From: an uncultured Myxococcales bacterium
GTDB taxonomy: Bacteria; Myxococcota_A; UBA9042
Assembly (NCBI GenBank): GCA_903842345.1
Contig: CAIMLR010000047.1
Coordinates: 349,638-413,637, forward strand
Direction: 5' to 3'
DNA: 64,000 nucleotides
The position numbers were made by a program, and so were the translations under genes. The notes beneath the pieces are model-generated. The model was not told the DNA's origin. It searched no databases and saw only the letters and a program-made list of their open reading frames with translations. How positions within the stretch are numbered: position 1 is the stretch's first letter; each line of letters begins with the position of its first letter. Positions 1-9,777 of this stretch are shown here, in pieces.

Positions 1-253
1 CACCCCAGTCCATTACGACGCGGACCGCATCTAACGTCCGCTGCTCATCATTCGTATCCAATCCCGCGTGGAGTTCCTGCGCCGCGGTCGTCAAGAGCAG
101 GTCGGCCTGCGCCTGAGTTCTGCCGGTAGCCAGCGTCGCGGGCACCCAGGTCGGTGCCTCACGCAACCGAAACGGCCACCTATAGCCGGGATCAGGAAGC
201 GCCGCCAACGCTTCAGTCGCGCGGCGCGCCAGTGTCTGCAGATCGGGATCCAT
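1..253 (-). CDS. Unrecognised protein, C-terminus cut by window edge
   Basis: An open frame of 84 codons starts at an ATG at 253 and runs off the left edge. A GGAGG ribosome site lies about 6 nt upstream. The visible product begins MDPDLQTLARRATEALAALP and looks like a normal soluble, Ala/Leu-rich protein with even codon use. I recognise no family. A shorter frame at 213-419 on the same strand overlaps its start but has no ribosome site. Confidence 0.45.
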   Translation of the reverse strand, partial: MDPDLQTLARRATEALAALPDPGYRWPFRLREAPTWVPATLATGRTQAQADLLLTTAAQELHAGLDTNDEQRTLDAVRVVMDWG

Positions 254-609
254 CAGGCCCTCCGGGAGGCAAACGTTTTACTCCAGGTGCGTCGGCTTGA
301 ACATGGTCCAGAAAAAGGACGCGGAGGGCTTGGAGACCCGGATTTCCGACCCCGTGTAACGCCAGCACTTCGTGTTCGCCACCGTCGAGAAGAAGGGGCA
401 ACGACCGCACCTCGTTCATTTGGTCGCGGCCGTAGGCGAGTAGCCCTGCACGAGTCCCAGAGTCCCGTCGAGGTTACTTCGTGCGCCGACTCCGCATGTT
501 GGGCCGAGCGACAACTTCGACCAAATCCAAGCAAATACGGCAATGTTCAGCTACAGAAAGCCCAACAACAACTTGTGACGCCCTGCCGCGCTTCGTGTTG
601 GATGTTCGA
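254..609. other. Intergenic region without a convincing gene
   Basis: About 350 bp between the leftward partial gene and the palindrome upstream of the helicase gene. Only a weak 68-codon leftward frame (213-419, no ribosome site) is present. I see no RNA gene or clear terminator. Confidence 0.4.
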
Positions 610-625
610 TTATCAGCGCTGATAA
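610..625. promoter_or_regulatory. Palindrome copy 1, TTATCAGCGCTGATAA
   Basis: Perfect 16-bp palindrome 83 bp before the start of the SNF2-type helicase gene. The same or nearly the same sequence recurs at 17991, 31079 and 44908. It may be an operator or a parS-like partition site; the sequence alone does not decide. Confidence 0.6.
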
Positions 626-707
626 ACTCATATCGCAGCTTCAGACCCACTGGCGCAACACCGGCACACCGGGTACAAACCAGGCGCTCGCTCAGGACGG
701 TGCCCGC

Positions 708-3700
708 ATGAAACTCGTCAGCAACTCCGGTACCAACCGCGTCGTCGACGAACTGCGCGGCGCGCTCGTGAAGACTTCCACGCTCGACGTCGCGTCGCCC
801 GACTTCTCACTGTTCGCGTTCGAGGAGCTGAGGGATGTCCTGCGCGGCCTGTCGGCGTGCCGCCTGGTCTTGCCCGCCGCCGCGCTGGCCGAGTTGCGCC
901 TGCTCGGTGGTGTCGAAGACCGGCAGTTCCGCAACCGCCTCGGCGCGCGCTTCTTGGCCCGCCAGTGCGCGGTGTGGCTGCAGGACACCGTACAGGTCCG
1001 GAAGGCGCACGGGCCGCTGCCCCAGGCCGCGCTTGTGGCAGGGCACGCCGATGTCGCGCGCCACAAGGCATTAGCCGGCAACTGCCCGCTAACGACGGAT
1101 GGCCTCGGCGTCACGCCCGGCAACCAGTTCAGCCTCATCCAGGCGTCCGAGAACGACGTGGAGTGGCAGGCGTACGCGGCCTGGTTCGCGGGCCTGTGGA
1201 ACGCGCTGCCCGCGTCGCAGGACGCCAAGAACGAGCTGCTGGCGCGCCTGGACGAGCTCATCCAGCCGAAGCCGCCATCAGTCATCTACTTCGCGATGCT
1301 GCTGCACATGTTCCGCAACTTCGGCGGCGAGCTCGACGAGGACCGCGTCATCCGCGCTGCCACCGGCATCCGCAACACGGTCACGTGGAAGAAGCTGTTC
1401 AAGTTCCAGCGCGACGGCGTGATCGGCGCCATCGACAAGCTGGAGCGGTTCGGCGGCTGCATCATCGCGGACAGTGTGGGCCTGGGTAAGACGTTCGAGG
1501 CGCTGGCCATCATCAAGTACTACGAGCTGCGCAACGACCGTGTCCTGGTGCTGTGCCCGAAGCGGCTGCGCGACAACTGGACCCTGTACAAGGCCAACGA
1601 CCGCCGCAACGTGCTCGCGCCCGACCGGCTGCACTACGACGTGCTCAACCACACCGACCTGTCGCGCGACGGCGGCATGTCCGGCGACATCGACCTGTCG
1701 TACGTGAACTGGGGCAACTACGACCTGGTCGTCATCGACGAGTCGCACAACTTCCGCAACAAGGCCGCGCTCAAGGACCGCGACACGCGCTACGACCGGC
1801 TCATGAAGCACGTCATCCGCGCCGGCGTGAAGACGCGCGTGCTGATGCTGTCGGCGACGCCGGTCAACAACCGCCTGTCCGACCTGCGCAACCAGATTGC
1901 CTTTGTGACGGAAGGCGACGACGCGGCGCTGACCGAGCACGGCATCCCGAGCATCGCGACGACCATCCGGCTGGCACAGGCGCAGTTCAACCGCTGGTCG
2001 GCCTTGTCGGAGGCGGAGCGTCGCCCTGCACGCCTGTTGGAGATGCTGGGCTTCGACTACTTCAAGCTGCTGGACCTGCTCACGATCGCCCGGTCGCGCA
2101 AGCATGTGGTGAAGTACTACGGCACGAGCGAGACCGGCAAGTTCCCGGAGCGCCTGCCGCCCATGAACCTGCGCTGCGACGTGGACCTCGGCGGTTCTTT
2201 CCCGCCCATCGCCGAGATCAACGACGAGATCCGCCACCTGAACCTGAGCGCCTACGCGCCGCTGCGCTACGTCCTGCCGCACAAGCAGGCCGCGTACGAC
2301 GCGAAGTACAGCACCAAGGTGCGCGGCGGCGCCGGCTTCTTCCGCCAGTCCGACCGCGAGGAGAGCCTCATCCACCTGCTACGCGTGAACATGCTGAAGC
2401 GCATGGAGAGCTCGGTCACTTCGTTCGGCCAGACCGTCGCCCGGCAGCTTGCCGACGTTGAGATGCTGCTGGGCAAGCTGACCGAGCAGGCGAGCGAGAT
2501 GGAAGAGCTGGCGATTGACGACGTCGACATCGACGACCCGCTCTACGAGACGCTCCTGGCAGGGCGCAAAATCAAGGTGCTGCTGCAGGATGTCGACCAG
2601 ATCCGCTGGCGGCAGGACCTGCTGGAGGACCACAACCGGCTCGCGACGCTCCACTCGGTGGCGCAGCACGTGTCAGTGGCGCGCGACCTGAAGCTGGCGA
2701 AGCTGCGCGAGGTGATTGCGCAGAAGTGCGCCGAGCCCATCAACGCGGGCAACAAGAAGGTCATCGTCTTCACCGCCTTTGCCGACACCGCCGCGTACCT
2801 GTACCGCGAGCTGCACAGCTGGGCTCAGCACGGGCTCGGCCTTCACAGCGCGCTGGTGACGGGCGCGAGCGGCATCAAGACGACGCTCAAGACGGTGCGC
2901 CTCGACCTGGGCAGCATCCTGACGGCGTTCTCGCCCCGGTCCAAGGAGCGCGGCGCCGAGTTCGCCGAAGAGGGCCAGATCGACCTGCTCATCGCGACCG
3001 ACTGCATCAGCGAAGGCCAGAACCTGCAGGACTGCGACTACCTCATCAACTACGACATCCACTGGAACCCGGTGCGCATCATCCAGCGCTTCGGCCGCAT
3101 CGACCGTATCGGCTCGCCCAACCAGCAGATCCAGCTCGTCAACTTCTGGCCCAACCTGGAGCTGGACGAGTACATCGGCCTGGAGCAGCGTGTCAGCGGG
3201 CGCATGGTGCTGTTGGACATTTCCGCGACCGGTGAAGAGAACGTCATCGAGCATCACGCCGGCAACCAGATGAACGACCTGGAGTACCGGCGCAAGCAGC
3301 TGGAACGCCTGCAGACCGCCGTCATCGACATGGAAGACCTGTCGAGCGGCATCTCCATCACCGACCTGACCTTGAGCGACTTCCGCGTCGAGCTGGCCGA
3401 CTTCATGCGCGCGCACACCGGCGTGCTGGAGCGCCTGCACCCGGGCGCGTTCGCCGTGACGAGCGTGCGCGAGATGGGCGACCTGGCCGTGCCGCCGGGC
3501 GTCATCTTCTGCCTGGAAGCCGTCGACGAGACGCTGACGCAGCTTGCCGAGCCGGGCTACCCGCTGGCTCCGCACTACCTGGTGCATGTGGGCGAGGACG
3601 GCGCGGTGCTGCTGCCGTACACGCAGGCGAAGCAGGCGCTGGACCGGCTGCGGCGCGCGGCGGTGGGCAAGGACCTGCCCGACGCGATGGCGGTCGCGCG

Positions 3701-3911
3701 GTTCGACAAGCTGACGAAGGGCGGCGCCGACATGACGCAGGTGCAGGCGCTGCTGTCGAAGGCGGTCGCGAGCATTCTGGGCAAGCGCGAGGAGCGCGCG
3801 GTCGCGAGCCTGTTCTCGCCCGGCGGGACGTACGCGCAGAAGGGCGAGTTTCAGGGGAGCAACGCGTTCGAGGTGGTGGCCTCGCTAATCGTCCTATCGG
3901 ACGCGCAGTGA
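708..3911 (+). CDS. SNF2-family helicase with N-terminal PLD-like domain (restriction/defence)
   Basis: A 1067-aa superfamily 2 DNA translocase of the HepA/SNF2 type. Residues 1-190 resemble the phospholipase-D-like nuclease domain often fused to such helicases, but the usual HxK is not intact (HK then GNCPLTTDGLG), so the nuclease may be inactive. Walker A is ADSVGLGKT (about 255-263), motif II VIDESHN (about 342), motif III LSATPVNN, and motif VI QRFGRIDRIGSPNQ (about 793). It is the first gene of a tightly packed cassette that includes a DUF4391 protein, a type III methyltransferase and a type III restriction subunit, so its role is inferred to be ATP-driven DNA translocation during phage restriction. 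The palindrome at 610-625 lies in its promoter region. Confidence 0.88.
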   Translation: MKLVSNSGTNRVVDELRGALVKTSTLDVASPDFSLFAFEELRDVLRGLSACRLVLPAAALAELRLLGGVEDRQFRNRLGARFLARQCAVWLQDTVQVRKAHGPLPQAALVAGHADVARHKALAGNCPLTTDGLGVTPGNQFSLIQASENDVEWQAYAAWFAGLWNALPASQDAKNELLARLDELIQPKPPSVIYFAMLLHMFRNFGGELDEDRVIRAATGIRNTVTWKKLFKFQRDGVIGAIDKLERFGGCIIADSVGLGKTFEALAIIKYYELRNDRVLVLCPKRLRDNWTLYKANDRRNVLAPDRLHYDVLNHTDLSRDGGMSGDIDLSYVNWGNYDLVVIDESHNFRNKAALKDRDTRYDRLMKHVIRAGVKTRVLMLSATPVNNRLSDLRNQIAFVTEGDDAALTEHGIPSIATTIRLAQAQFNRWSALSEAERRPARLLEMLGFDYFKLLDLLTIARSRKHVVKYYGTSETGKFPERLPPMNLRCDVDLGGSFPPIAEINDEIRHLNLSAYAPLRYVLPHKQAAYDAKYSTKVRGGAGFFRQSDREESLIHLLRVNMLKRMESSVTSFGQTVARQLADVEMLLGKLTEQASEMEELAIDDVDIDDPLYETLLAGRKIKVLLQDVDQIRWRQDLLEDHNRLATLHSVAQHVSVARDLKLAKLREVIAQKCAEPINAGNKKVIVFTAFADTAAYLYRELHSWAQHGLGLHSALVTGASGIKTTLKTVRLDLGSILTAFSPRSKERGAEFAEEGQIDLLIATDCISEGQNLQDCDYLINYDIHWNPVRIIQRFGRIDRIGSPNQQIQLVNFWPNLELDEYIGLEQRVSGRMVLLDISATGEENVIEHHAGNQMNDLEYRRKQLERLQTAVIDMEDLSSGISITDLTLSDFRVELADFMRAHTGVLERLHPGAFAVTSVREMGDLAVPPGVIFCLEAVDETLTQLAEPGYPLAPHYLVHVGEDGAVLLPYTQAKQALDRLRRAAVGKDLPDAMAVARFDKLTKGGADMTQVQALLSKAVASILGKREERAVASLFSPGGTYAQKGEFQGSNAFEVVASLIVLSDAQ

Positions 3912-3954
3912 TGCAGCCGTGATCGTGGGGCGCACCAGCCCGAAGGAAACGACC

Positions 3955-4584
3955 GTGAAAGAAAATGACATCGAGTTTGCCAGCGCATCGGATCCATTTG
4001 CCGCCGTTCTCGGCGAAGAGGCTCCAGAACGACCTTTGCCTGCAGACCGATGGAGGGCCCGCTTCGAAGCGGCGGCGCTCCACGAGGCGAGCCACTTGAT
4101 CGTGATCTGGTACTACTCGAGGCGTCGCGCAATGCATCCCCCGTTCAGTGGCGTGACGCTCCGGGATGACAAGGGCACACCAAACGGTTGTGTGAGCTGG
4201 GTTGATGCCGAAGTCGCCGGTGGCGAAGAGGCCATCTCGGCGATGATCTTGGCTGGTCTCTACGGGCAGAAACAGCTGTGGGGTTCGGCACTCACGATGG
4301 CTGACTGGATTGGACACGTCTCGGCGAGTGCCAGCGACATCGCGTTCTCGCACGATTACAAGGTGCTCATTACCAGGTTTGGCAAGCGGAGCGCCCAGTT
4401 CCAGACCGCTTCCTTGCCCTTGCTGCAGGCTGTGCCGCAGACGTTCTGGGCGGTCGCAAGTGAACTCGCGGACCTCATTTTCGCCGGACAGGGGATTTCT
4501 GCGGCGAAAGCTGCAGAGCTCTTGTCACGGCACTTCCCTCCTACGACCTCCAGCGCGAAGGCTCCTGCCCGATCCAAATCATGA
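3955..4584 (+). CDS. HExxH metallopeptidase-like protein (M41/FtsH-protease-like)
   Basis: A 209-aa protein. I chose the GTG at 3955 because an AAGGAA ribosome site precedes it; an upstream GTG at 3919 is possible. Around residue 45 it has LHEASHLIV, a zinc-protease HExxH motif. A later segment, AGLYGQKQLWGSALTMADW, resembles the third-ligand region of peptidase M41 without an AAA+ domain. It lies between the helicase and DUF4391 genes and its stop overlaps the next start (ATGA). Function is inferred only: a stand-alone protease inside a restriction cassette. The third zinc ligand cannot be named with certainty. Confidence 0.6.
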   Translation: MKENDIEFASASDPFAAVLGEEAPERPLPADRWRARFEAAALHEASHLIVIWYYSRRRAMHPPFSGVTLRDDKGTPNGCVSWVDAEVAGGEEAISAMILAGLYGQKQLWGSALTMADWIGHVSASASDIAFSHDYKVLITRFGKRSAQFQTASLPLLQAVPQTFWAVASELADLIFAGQGISAAKAAELLSRHFPPTTSSAKAPARSKS

Positions 4585-5336
4585 TTTCCCTTACGGTTGC
4601 CACGTTCCAGCTGCCCCCTGCCGCCTTGGTCCACCAGCGCGTCCCAAAGAAGCTCCTGCTTGAGCACGGCGCCCCCACCGCAGCCGACAAGCGCCTGCTG
4701 CAGGACGGCGTCGAAGAAGTGCAGTGGCTCGCCGCGCTCAAGCCCTCTACCATCGGCGTGCCCGCCTACCGCGACGACGTGCGCGAGTACTTGGAGATCG
4801 CAGTCATCTCCGTCGAGCTGCGCGCCGACGCCAAAGCCGCGCGCCTCACTGAGCTCATCCACCGCGCCATCCCCTACCCGCTGATCCTGTTGACGGCGCA
4901 GGCCGGCGCGACCACGCTGTCCTTCGCGCACAAGCGCTGGTCGCAGGTGGAGAACCGAGCGGTGGTGCTCGATGGCGCCGTCGTCGCCGCTGTGCTGGCG
5001 GTCGCGGAGCCGACGCCGCAGGACCTGGCGTTCGAAGCCTCGCTCGCTCTGGGTGCGCAATCAGCCGCCGACCTGCACGCGCTCTACCGGGGCTGGGTCG
5101 ATCGCGCCGAGGCGCGTGCTGCTGCCGCTTTGACGGGCACCTTCGCGCTCGCCAGCACGCCGGAGGCCGCACACGCGCGCCGTGAGGCGCTGCAAGAACA
5201 CGCGCGTCTGCAGAGGGAAATCCGCGACCTACGAGCTCAAGCGGGAAGGGAGAAGCAAATCCGCGCGCGGGTGGAGATCAACCTTCGCATCCGCGTAGCT
5301 GCGCAGCTCTTGTCGAAACTGGCCGAGCGGCTGTAG
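4581..5336 (+). CDS. DUF4391-domain protein of the restriction cassette
   Basis: A 251-aa protein matching the DUF4391 pattern: an N-terminal LP...VHQRVPKK segment, then EEVQWLAALKPSTIGVPAY and EYLEIAVISVELR. The C-terminal 60 residues are charged and probably coiled coil. It overlaps the upstream gene by ATGA, so translation is likely coupled. DUF4391 proteins commonly sit next to SNF2 helicases and type III methyltransferases, as here. The biochemical role is unknown. Confidence 0.75.
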   Translation: MISLTVATFQLPPAALVHQRVPKKLLLEHGAPTAADKRLLQDGVEEVQWLAALKPSTIGVPAYRDDVREYLEIAVISVELRADAKAARLTELIHRAIPYPLILLTAQAGATTLSFAHKRWSQVENRAVVLDGAVVAAVLAVAEPTPQDLAFEASLALGAQSAADLHALYRGWVDRAEARAAAALTGTFALASTPEAAHARREALQEHARLQREIRDLRAQAGREKQIRARVEINLRIRVAAQLLSKLAERL

Positions 5337-5477
5337 GCTCGTCAAGGCGTCGGCCTTCAGCGACCATCCGACTGGGCGGTGGCTCCTGGCGCGAGTGTTG
5401 CGTACGGGCCACATCGGCGGATGGGAAGCATTTGCATTTGCACATCAAATCGCGCGATCGGTTTGCCTGGCGGGGTC

Positions 5478-6794
5478 ATGAATCGCGTTGAGCACAAACG
5501 ATGGTGGCGGCGAGCGCGATCGGCACGAAAGCGCCGTGTTCGGAACGGTTGGGTTCCGGACAGCGTCGAGGCATCCCGGTATCACCTGACCAAGACGTTC
5601 TGGGGGATGCGCGTTCCCGGCGTGAAGTATGTTGATGCGCACGGACGGGGGATCGGCGCGACGGGCCTAATCCAGATTCCGCGAGTGTTTTGTCTGGATG
5701 ACGCGCCGGAAGAGACGCTGTTATTCCTCGAAGAATTGGCTCGCAACCTCAGGTCGACTCCTACCCGAAACTTTCACATCAGCCACAAGAAGACGGAAAA
5801 AGTTGGACTCGGGGCCTCCTACCTGTTTGACAAGATTGTCCTCGACGCTGTCGCGTCGTGGCGGCGTCTTCGCCTCCCGTTCGCTCTCGGCGGGACGATC
5901 TCCAAAGTGAAGTCCGTAAATAACTTCCTTTTGGCATTTGGGTGGTTCCGGCAGATCGGACTCGACACGGTCGGGATGGCAAATGTCGACCATGACTACG
6001 AACGGCGTTTCGTGTCGTTTCTCCGCCCCGGGTCGTCGATCGACCCGTACGACAAGGGTCTTGCCACTTACGAGCTCGTTGGATACTTTGATTCCTGCTT
6101 GAAACACAATGGGCGGCAGCTTACTCCGCAGGGGCGACGACGCTTGCTCGATGCCATCGGTGAGTTGATCTGCAACGCTGAGCAGCATGCCGGTGTTACA
6201 CCTGCCCACTGGGTTGCACTAGGGTGTTACAGCAAAGAATTGAACGAGTGCCGTTTTTCGATCCTAAACAAAGGCCAAACAATCACCCAGAGCTTGTGGA
6301 GCGAGGACTCGACCGCGCGTAGCGCGCTGACTTACATCGTCGAGACCCAGAAGCCCGAGTTTCGCGACCGTCTGATGGAATGGATCCGGACACGGAAGCA
6401 TGAATCGTACTTTAACGAGGCGACGTGGACGGTTTTCGCCCTGCAAGAAGGTGTGAGCTCCAAGCGGACTGACGAAGGCTCGGGTGAAACTCGCGGCAAG
6501 GGATTCATGGATGTGATTGAGTTCATTGAGCAAGTTTCGGATGCCGTGCGGGAACGAACAGTCACAATCTTGTCGGGTAATGCGCAAGTGAAGATCGACT
6601 ACGAATATCCAGTTTTCTGGACTAAACTTCCCGAGGGAGCCGATGTTCGACGGATCGCCTTCAACGAGGCCAAAGATCTGCTCGCTCCTCATGACAACCG
6701 CAAAGTGCGGATTCTCAATAATTTTCACGGCGGGACGGTCATCTCCGGGGCCTTCCGTTTTCGAAGTGACTATCTAACGAATGAGGCAAAGTAG
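5478..6794 (+). CDS. HATPase-type (GHKL) ATP-binding protein
   Basis: A 438-aa protein. The C-terminal half looks like a histidine-kinase/Hsp90-type ATPase fold. It has an N-box-like GELICNAEQHAG (about 228-239), a strand CRFSILNKGQTI, and a glycine-rich GSGETRGKGFMDVIEF (about 334-350). There is no phospho-acceptor or receiver domain. The N-terminal 200 residues are basic and unrecognised. A STAS-like gene follows immediately, a pairing that recalls anti-sigma/antagonist switches. Base composition is noticeably less GC-rich than the helicase and methyltransferase genes, suggesting a separate origin. The ATG at 5478 has only a weak GGGG site, so the start is uncertain. Confidence 0.6.
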   Translation: MNRVEHKRWWRRARSARKRRVRNGWVPDSVEASRYHLTKTFWGMRVPGVKYVDAHGRGIGATGLIQIPRVFCLDDAPEETLLFLEELARNLRSTPTRNFHISHKKTEKVGLGASYLFDKIVLDAVASWRRLRLPFALGGTISKVKSVNNFLLAFGWFRQIGLDTVGMANVDHDYERRFVSFLRPGSSIDPYDKGLATYELVGYFDSCLKHNGRQLTPQGRRRLLDAIGELICNAEQHAGVTPAHWVALGCYSKELNECRFSILNKGQTITQSLWSEDSTARSALTYIVETQKPEFRDRLMEWIRTRKHESYFNEATWTVFALQEGVSSKRTDEGSGETRGKGFMDVIEFIEQVSDAVRERTVTILSGNAQVKIDYEYPVFWTKLPEGADVRRIAFNEAKDLLAPHDNRKVRILNNFHGGTVISGAFRFRSDYLTNEAK

Positions 6795-6795
6795 T

Positions 6796-7167
6796 ATGGC
6801 CTGCACGATTGACATCAAAGATTATGTCCCGCAGCACGTGCCCGTGCTCGTCGGCCGAAAGAACGGCGAGACACTCGTGGAGAAGCTTGCTGCCAAGGGC
6901 ATCACGTGGAATGCGCTAGAAGCCACCGAGGATACGATTGAAATCATCGTGCCAGAACGCATCGAGACTATGAACGGTTCATATTTTCTAGGTGCATGGG
7001 GGAATCGGGTTCGCGCACTGGGCGGGGCCGCGGCGTTCTTTGCCAAGTACCACTTCCATGCGTCGCCGCACATCGTCGACGCGATTCACCTTCACGCAGA
7101 ACGGGCGATGGTCATGGGGAGCCAGGTGGACATCCTGCTCGCCAAAGGTGAGGGAAAAGATGGCTAA
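6796..7167 (+). CDS. STAS-like protein (DUF4325-like)
   Basis: A 123-aa protein starting 1 nt after the HATPase gene, with a GAGG site about 9 nt upstream. The pattern (LVGRKNGETLVEKL, then IEIIVPERIETMNGSYFLGAWG) resembles STAS-like DUF4325 proteins that partner HATPase proteins. It probably forms a regulatory pair with the preceding gene. It overlaps the next gene by 8 nt. The family call rests on pattern and neighbourhood, not on a catalytic motif. Confidence 0.55.
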   Translation: MACTIDIKDYVPQHVPVLVGRKNGETLVEKLAAKGITWNALEATEDTIEIIVPERIETMNGSYFLGAWGNRVRALGGAAAFFAKYHFHASPHIVDAIHLHAERAMVMGSQVDILLAKGEGKDG

Positions 7168-7825
7168 CCCTCCTACCGGAGTCACACTTCGGCCACCCGA
7201 CCATGCGACTTGTGTAGTTCAACAGACCGCGCCTGACCACTTCTGGGGCCTGCCGCCAGCAGTCGCGGGTGCCGTGATCACGCTGTTCGCAAACCTGGCT
7301 TTCCTGATCATCAGCTACAAGCTGACGAGGGGCGGAAAGTACGATGACCGACGCTACGATGCCGAGCTGGAACGCTTCAAGGGCCTTGTCGGGATCGGAC
7401 TGACCAAATATCTCGAAATAATTCGACAAATCGACACCCATTTTGAGGCGTTGCTGCGAGAGGCTTCCCTTCCGCTGACGGACATCCTCAAAGCCAAGCA
7501 CAGGACTTTCGACGAGTTGTACGCGCTAGATTCTGATTTTCGCGACTCGACATTGCGCTTGGCGAGGGTTTATTCCGCGAAACTTCATGCAGAGCTGGAG
7601 ACGAGATGGGAATCGTATGTCGACCAAACGACGGAGGCGTTGGCAAGCGTTACGAACGTACCGCAGCAACACCGGATCCCTCGTCAAACTCATTCGGGGA
7701 ACTCGGACAGGTTTCTGGGCGATGTCTCTGCGATTCTCTCTCGATACGAACCGCATCGCTCTGATGCGCCATCGACTTGGCAAAGGATTACGTCATGGTT
7801 CCGGTCCAAAAAGACGACCCGCTAA
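7160..7825 (+). CDS. Single-pass membrane protein
   Basis: A 221-aa protein with one strong hydrophobic segment at about residues 30-52 (VAGAVITLFANLAFLIISYK) and a long, charged, probably helical C-terminal part. It overlaps the STAS-like gene by 8 nt and is followed directly by the methyltransferase. I do not recognise a family. As third member of an ATPase/STAS/membrane trio it could be an effector or sensor, but that is inference. Confidence 0.6.
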   Translation: MANPPTGVTLRPPDHATCVVQQTAPDHFWGLPPAVAGAVITLFANLAFLIISYKLTRGGKYDDRRYDAELERFKGLVGIGLTKYLEIIRQIDTHFEALLREASLPLTDILKAKHRTFDELYALDSDFRDSTLRLARVYSAKLHAELETRWESYVDQTTEALASVTNVPQQHRIPRQTHSGNSDRFLGDVSAILSRYEPHRSDAPSTWQRITSWFRSKKTTR

Positions 7826-9777
7826 CAATGTCGGCGGACGTGAGTGCGCACAACGTCGACGCTCTGCGCGCGCTGTTCCCCGACGCCTTCATTGAAGGGC
7901 ACATCGACTTCGACGTGCTCAAGCAGCTGCTGGGCGGCGCCGTAGACGAACGGGACGAGAAGTACGGGCTGAACTGGCACGGCAAGCGCAAGGCGCGGCA
8001 GATCGCGCTGACGCCTTCGACGGGCACGCTGCGACCGTGCCCTACCGAGAGCGTCGACTGGGACACGACGCAAAATCTGATGATTGAAGGCGATAACCTG
8101 GAGGTGCTCAAACTGCTGCAGAAGAGCTACGCCAGGCAGGTTAAGCTCATCTACATCGACCCGCCGTATAACACTGGCAACGATTTTGTTTACCCGGACG
8201 ACTTCCAGGACAGCATCAAGAACTACCTCGAGCTGACGGGTCAAGTCGATGGACAGGGTCGCCGGATTGGCACGAACACCGAGGCGTCCGGGCGGTTTCA
8301 CACAGACTGGTTGAACATGATGTATCCGCGGCTGCGGACATGTCGGCAGCTGCTCTCGTCGGACGGCGCGATCTTCGTTTCGTGCGACGATTCGGAGAAC
8401 GCCAATCTCCGGCAGGCCCTTGACGACGTCTTTGGCCCGGAGAACTTTGTTGCGCAGTTCGTCTGGCGTTCACGCCAGTTTACTGACGCGCGCGCAGTCA
8501 CGAACGTCTCGACGGATCACGAGTACCTTCTTTGTTACGCGCGCGACTCCGGCTTCGCCATGAGAGGTGTCGAACGCGACGAGTCGAAGTTCGCGAATCC
8601 GGACAACGACTCACGGGGGCCGTGGATGAGCCGGAGTCTCCTCGGGCTGGCAACACGTGAGCAACGTCCGAACCTTCACTACGACATTGTCGAGCCGGGA
8701 AGTGGCCGGCGATTTCCGCCAAACCCATCGACTGGATGGCGTTATTCGCCGGACAAGATGCAGTCCCTGATCGCGCAAGGGTGCGTTCTCTTTCCGTCCA
8801 AGGACGATGGACGACCGCGCGAGAAGAAGTTTCGGAAGGACATGAACTCAGAGTTCATCGCCTTCAGGAGCATCGTAGAGGGCACCTACACCGCCGATGG
8901 GACGCAGGAAATCCGCGCTCTATTCGGGGCCGAAGTTTTCAGCTATCCGAAGCCGGTCGAGTTGGTCCGCAAGGTGGTACAACAGGTTGCCGGCGAGTAC
9001 GACACCGTCATGGACTTCTTCGCCGGATCGGGCACGACTGGGCAGGCGGTTCTCGAGCAAAACGCCGCAGACGGTGGTCGACGGCGCTACGTCCTTGTGC
9101 AGTTGCCTGAGCCACTCGACCCGCGGAACAAGGACCAGGAAACCGCGGCGATGTACTGTGACAAGCTGGGCCGCCCTCGTAGTATCGCGGAACTGACAAA
9201 AGAACGCCTCCGTCGCGCCAGCGCGAAGATTGGCAGCGCACTGTTGAGCCCAAAGCAGCCCCCAAAGACTCCTGACTTGTTCGCGGCGACCGAGCCCGTC
9301 AAGCCACCACCCGACCTCGGCTTCCGGGTCTTCAAGCTCGCCACCAGCAACATCCAAGCGTGGGCCCCTGACCGCACCGACATTGCCGGCTCACTCGAAG
9401 CCGCCGCAGACCACCTGAAGCAGGACCGCACCGAGCAGGACATCCTGTATGAACTGCTGCTCAAGCGCGGCCTCGACCTCTGCGTGCCCGTGGAGAGCCG
9501 GACCATCGCCGGCAAGCAGGTCCATGCTATCGGCGCCGGCGTGCTCATGACCTGTCTCGCCACGCACATCAGCCGCGCCGACGTGGAGCCGCTGGCCATG
9601 GGCATCGTCGCCTGGAACAAGGAACTGAACCCCGCGGGCGACGTGCAGGTCATCTTCCGCGACAGCGCCTTCGTGGACGACGTCGCCAAGAGCAACCTCA
9701 CGGCCATCCTCTGCCAGTGCAGCCTGGACGACAAAGGCATCCCGCGGCTGAGCGAGAAGAGCATCCGGAGCATCTGA
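7795..9777 (+). CDS. Type III-like adenine-specific DNA methyltransferase (Mod)
   Basis: A 660-aa N6-adenine methyltransferase of beta class. The catalytic motif is IYIDPPYNTG (about 119-128) and the SAM-binding motif is DFFAGSGTTGQ (about 405-415), with about 290 residues of target-recognition and spacer sequence between them. I chose the ATG at 7795 because AAAGGA precedes it; an ATG at 7828, after the upstream stop, is the alternative. The gene overlaps RhuM (TGATG). Together with the Res gene downstream it would protect self DNA in a type III-like system. Confidence 0.9.
   Translation: MVPVQKDDPLTMSADVSAHNVDALRALFPDAFIEGHIDFDVLKQLLGGAVDERDEKYGLNWHGKRKARQIALTPSTGTLRPCPTESVDWDTTQNLMIEGDNLEVLKLLQKSYARQVKLIYIDPPYNTGNDFVYPDDFQDSIKNYLELTGQVDGQGRRIGTNTEASGRFHTDWLNMMYPRLRTCRQLLSSDGAIFVSCDDSENANLRQALDDVFGPENFVAQFVWRSRQFTDARAVTNVSTDHEYLLCYARDSGFAMRGVERDESKFANPDNDSRGPWMSRSLLGLATREQRPNLHYDIVEPGSGRRFPPNPSTGWRYSPDKMQSLIAQGCVLFPSKDDGRPREKKFRKDMNSEFIAFRSIVEGTYTADGTQEIRALFGAEVFSYPKPVELVRKVVQQVAGEYDTVMDFFAGSGTTGQAVLEQNAADGGRRRYVLVQLPEPLDPRNKDQETAAMYCDKLGRPRSIAELTKERLRRASAKIGSALLSPKQPPKTPDLFAATEPVKPPPDLGFRVFKLATSNIQAWAPDRTDIAGSLEAAADHLKQDRTEQDILYELLLKRGLDLCVPVESRTIAGKQVHAIGAGVLMTCLATHISRADVEPLAMGIVAWNKELNPAGDVQVIFRDSAFVDDVAKSNLTAILCQCSLDDKGIPRLSEKSIRSI

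Noticed and set aside
1278..2375. 365-codon leftward open frame opposite the helicase gene
   Set aside because: Antisense shadow of a GC-rich gene: Val/Gln/Leu/Arg-heavy composition, no ribosome site, and the helicase motifs on the other strand are unambiguous.
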